8,092 bases of DNA. It comes from a bacterium (lineage in GTDB: Bacteria > Ratteibacteria > UBA8468 > B48-G9 > DTJG01). Below the pieces are notes generated by a model that did no database searches, had not been told where the DNA came from, and was given only the letters and a program-made list of their open reading frames with translations. Location: assembly GCA_026418655.1 (NCBI GenBank), contig JAOAAW010000055.1, positions 1-8,092 of the forward strand, read 5' to 3'. Numbering within the stretch: the stretch's first letter is position 1; each line of letters opens with the position of its first letter. A program made the position numbers and the translations under genes. Below, piece after piece: positions 6,992-8,092 of the stretch.

Positions 6992-8092
6992 TTAATTCTT
7001 TGCAAGGAATTTTATGGATTTTTCTGTGATATTTAAATCAAATTCAAAAAGCCCTTTCCACCATGCCCTGAAAGATTTCTTATCTCCAACAAATTGAGCG
7101 TAATATAACCCTGCTTTTTTTTCAAGATTATGTATTTCTTTAACAATATTTCTGAACCTTTCACTCATTTCCTTAAAAACTATTGAAGGCACTTCTTTTC
7201 TATTAGGAGTCCACCATCTTGCTTCTTCCTGTAAAAATTGTAGTTTACTCCACAGTAATTCTGCTTCAACACTTATTAACAGACCCTTTCCAAAGATACC
7301 ATCAACTTTTTGTTGTTTCAACAATAAAAGAACATTTTCAAGGTTTTTAACCCTTCTAATTATTCCTGGTCCAGGAGCATTACTTGAAATAGTCCATAAA
7401 ATATCGTCCAGGTAGAATTGTCCAAATTTAATGGGTATTCCGATTTCACGGGCAACAATTTTTGAATTTTCTTTTATTTCAGAAGGTTGCGTCCTTCCTG
7501 TATAAGAAACAGCGGCAAAATGTGCGATATTGTAAAGTGCAAGAGTCCAGGGGGGTGAAATTGGTGCAAAGGAATGGGCTTTTGCCCAGTTTGTTGCAAT
7601 GATGCCCTTGCAATTCACCTTTTTAAGGATATTACACATGAACACTGGATTTAAGACACCCCTGATGAAACTCGGCAAAAAAAGCATATCAGAACAGGTA
7701 TAAACAGCGCATGCTGACCAGAAATTTTTCCTGAACTGCGAAGCAATTCTTGTCTGCGGAAAACTATGGGGATAACCAGTTTTTGAATCAGTCCCTATCA
7801 TCTCTTTTATTTTTTCATCAAGGTCTTCAAAAAAATTACCCTCTCTTTCCATTCTTGAAAAAGGCAAATCCCTTATTACTGTTCTGTATGAATTTTTTGC
7901 TTCAAGTATTGTTGGTTTTAATCCGCCTATTGAAATTTCAGGAGTTATTTTATCTGTGTCATCATATTCCCATATGACAGGAATCACGCCTTTGTCAATC
8001 TGTTTTAGAAGGTGTGGGCAGTTTTCCGTAAAAAACATATCAGCCCAGAAAAGTGGAATTTTCCCATGTTTCTTAATGATATTCCAGACCCA
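6992..8092 (-). CDS. GH20-like glycosidase, hexosaminidase D-type, C-terminal 366 residues (5' end beyond window)
   Basis: The frame is open through the right edge, so the ATG at 8038 is internal and not the start: residues before it (IIKKHGKIPLFWAD) continue the protein. Counting from the edge, HGKIPLFWADMF (9-20) matches the barrel strand with W-x-D that follows the catalytic region in hexosaminidase D-like GH20 proteins. VIPVIWEYD (36-44) is a following strand. GIIATNWAKAHSFAPISPP (163-181) resembles the late barrel strand with substrate-lining Trp. A helical C-terminal tail rich in Lys and Glu ends in KFLAKN. Family members remove terminal N-acetylhexosamine or galactosamine residues from glycans and are commonly intracellular. 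The catalytic Asp-Glu pair would lie in the missing N-terminal half, so activity and export cannot be judged here. It is the first visible gene of the operon and more AT-rich than the DUF4838 gene. A more distant barrel-type glycosidase is the alternative. Confidence 0.72.
   Translation of the reverse strand, partial: WVWNIIKKHGKIPLFWADMFFTENCPHLLKQIDKGVIPVIWEYDDTDKITPEISIGGLKPTILEAKNSYRTVIRDLPFSRMEREGNFFEDLDEKIKEMIGTDSKTGYPHSFPQTRIASQFRKNFWSACAVYTCSDMLFLPSFIRGVLNPVFMCNILKKVNCKGIIATNWAKAHSFAPISPPWTLALYNIAHFAAVSYTGRTQPSEIKENSKIVAREIGIPIKFGQFYLDDILWTISSNAPGPGIIRRVKNLENVLLLLKQQKVDGIFGKGLLISVEAELLWSKLQFLQEEARWWTPNRKEVPSIVFKEMSERFRNIVKEIHNLEKKAGLYYAQFVGDKKSFRAWWKGLFEFDLNITEKSIKFLAKN

Larger units (their letters stand above)
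1003..8092 (-). other. Probable four-gene glycan-degradation operon
   Basis: The GH20-like, propeller, GH2 and DUF4838 genes share one strand with junctions of +13, -23 and -4 bases, leaving no room for internal promoters outside coding DNA. This is strong evidence for co-transcription and coupled translation. The promoter and any regulator or transporter must lie to the right of the window. No convincing terminator follows the last stop at 1003. Only the DUF4838 product has a visible signal peptide, suggesting division of labour between outside and inside the cytoplasmic membrane. Confidence 0.8.

Noticed and set aside
6979..7005. TTG at 7005 as the start of the propeller gene
   Set aside because: It lies inside the GH20-like coding end, whereas the ATG at 6978 has a strong ribosome binding site.
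6992..8038. ATG at 8038 as the true start of the GH20-like gene
   Set aside because: The frame stays open to the window edge with family-like residues before it, so the gene is cut by the edge.
1..8092. CRISPR arrays, tRNA or rRNA genes, insertion sequences, phage or defence genes
   Set aside because: I saw no direct repeats, cloverleaf sequences, transposase motifs or defence-type domains; nearly all the window is accounted for by the genes listed.

Overview
Every gene I can support in this window lies on the minus strand, so transcription runs from right to left. The DNA is moderately AT-rich. The leftmost gene has a prepilin-type N-terminus followed by a near-consensus H-X9-DG signature. 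Genes of this type are typical of the PVC superphylum (Lentisphaerota, Kiritimatiellota, Planctomycetota) and some neighbouring uncultured phyla. The other genes are carbohydrate-active enzymes without SusC/SusD-like proteins, which fits the same groups better than Bacteroidota. The phylum assignment is an inference and no marker gene is present.

Layout, in order of transcription. From the right edge to 1003 there are four tightly packed glycosidase-type genes. First is a GH20-like, hexosaminidase D-type protein whose N-terminal half is outside the window (8092-6992). After a 13-base gap comes a beta-propeller glycosidase-like protein with a C-terminal beta-domain (6978-5464). A GH2 glycosidase with both catalytic glutamates follows (5486-3699), overlapping the propeller gene by 23 bases. 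Last is a large secreted DUF4838 protein (3702-1003), overlapping the GH2 gene by the 4-base ATGA junction. The spacing and overlaps indicate one operon whose promoter lies beyond the right edge.

From 951 to 660 there is a decayed gene tail: a readable 75-residue stretch that continues sensibly in another frame after a slip at an A6 tract. Just downstream is a good sigma70-type promoter (645-617), a strong ribosome binding site, and the pseudopilin gene (569 to the left edge, incomplete).

Working model: the operon dismantles a complex glycan. The DUF4838 protein has a signal peptide and probably acts outside the cytoplasm. The GH2 and propeller proteins have no visible export signal and probably finish the oligosaccharides inside. 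The substrate cannot be read from the sequence. No transporter, regulator, sulfatase, RNA gene, CRISPR array, insertion sequence or phage gene is visible. The system is a glycan-utilisation locus made of poorly characterised enzyme families, rather than a clearly new class of system.
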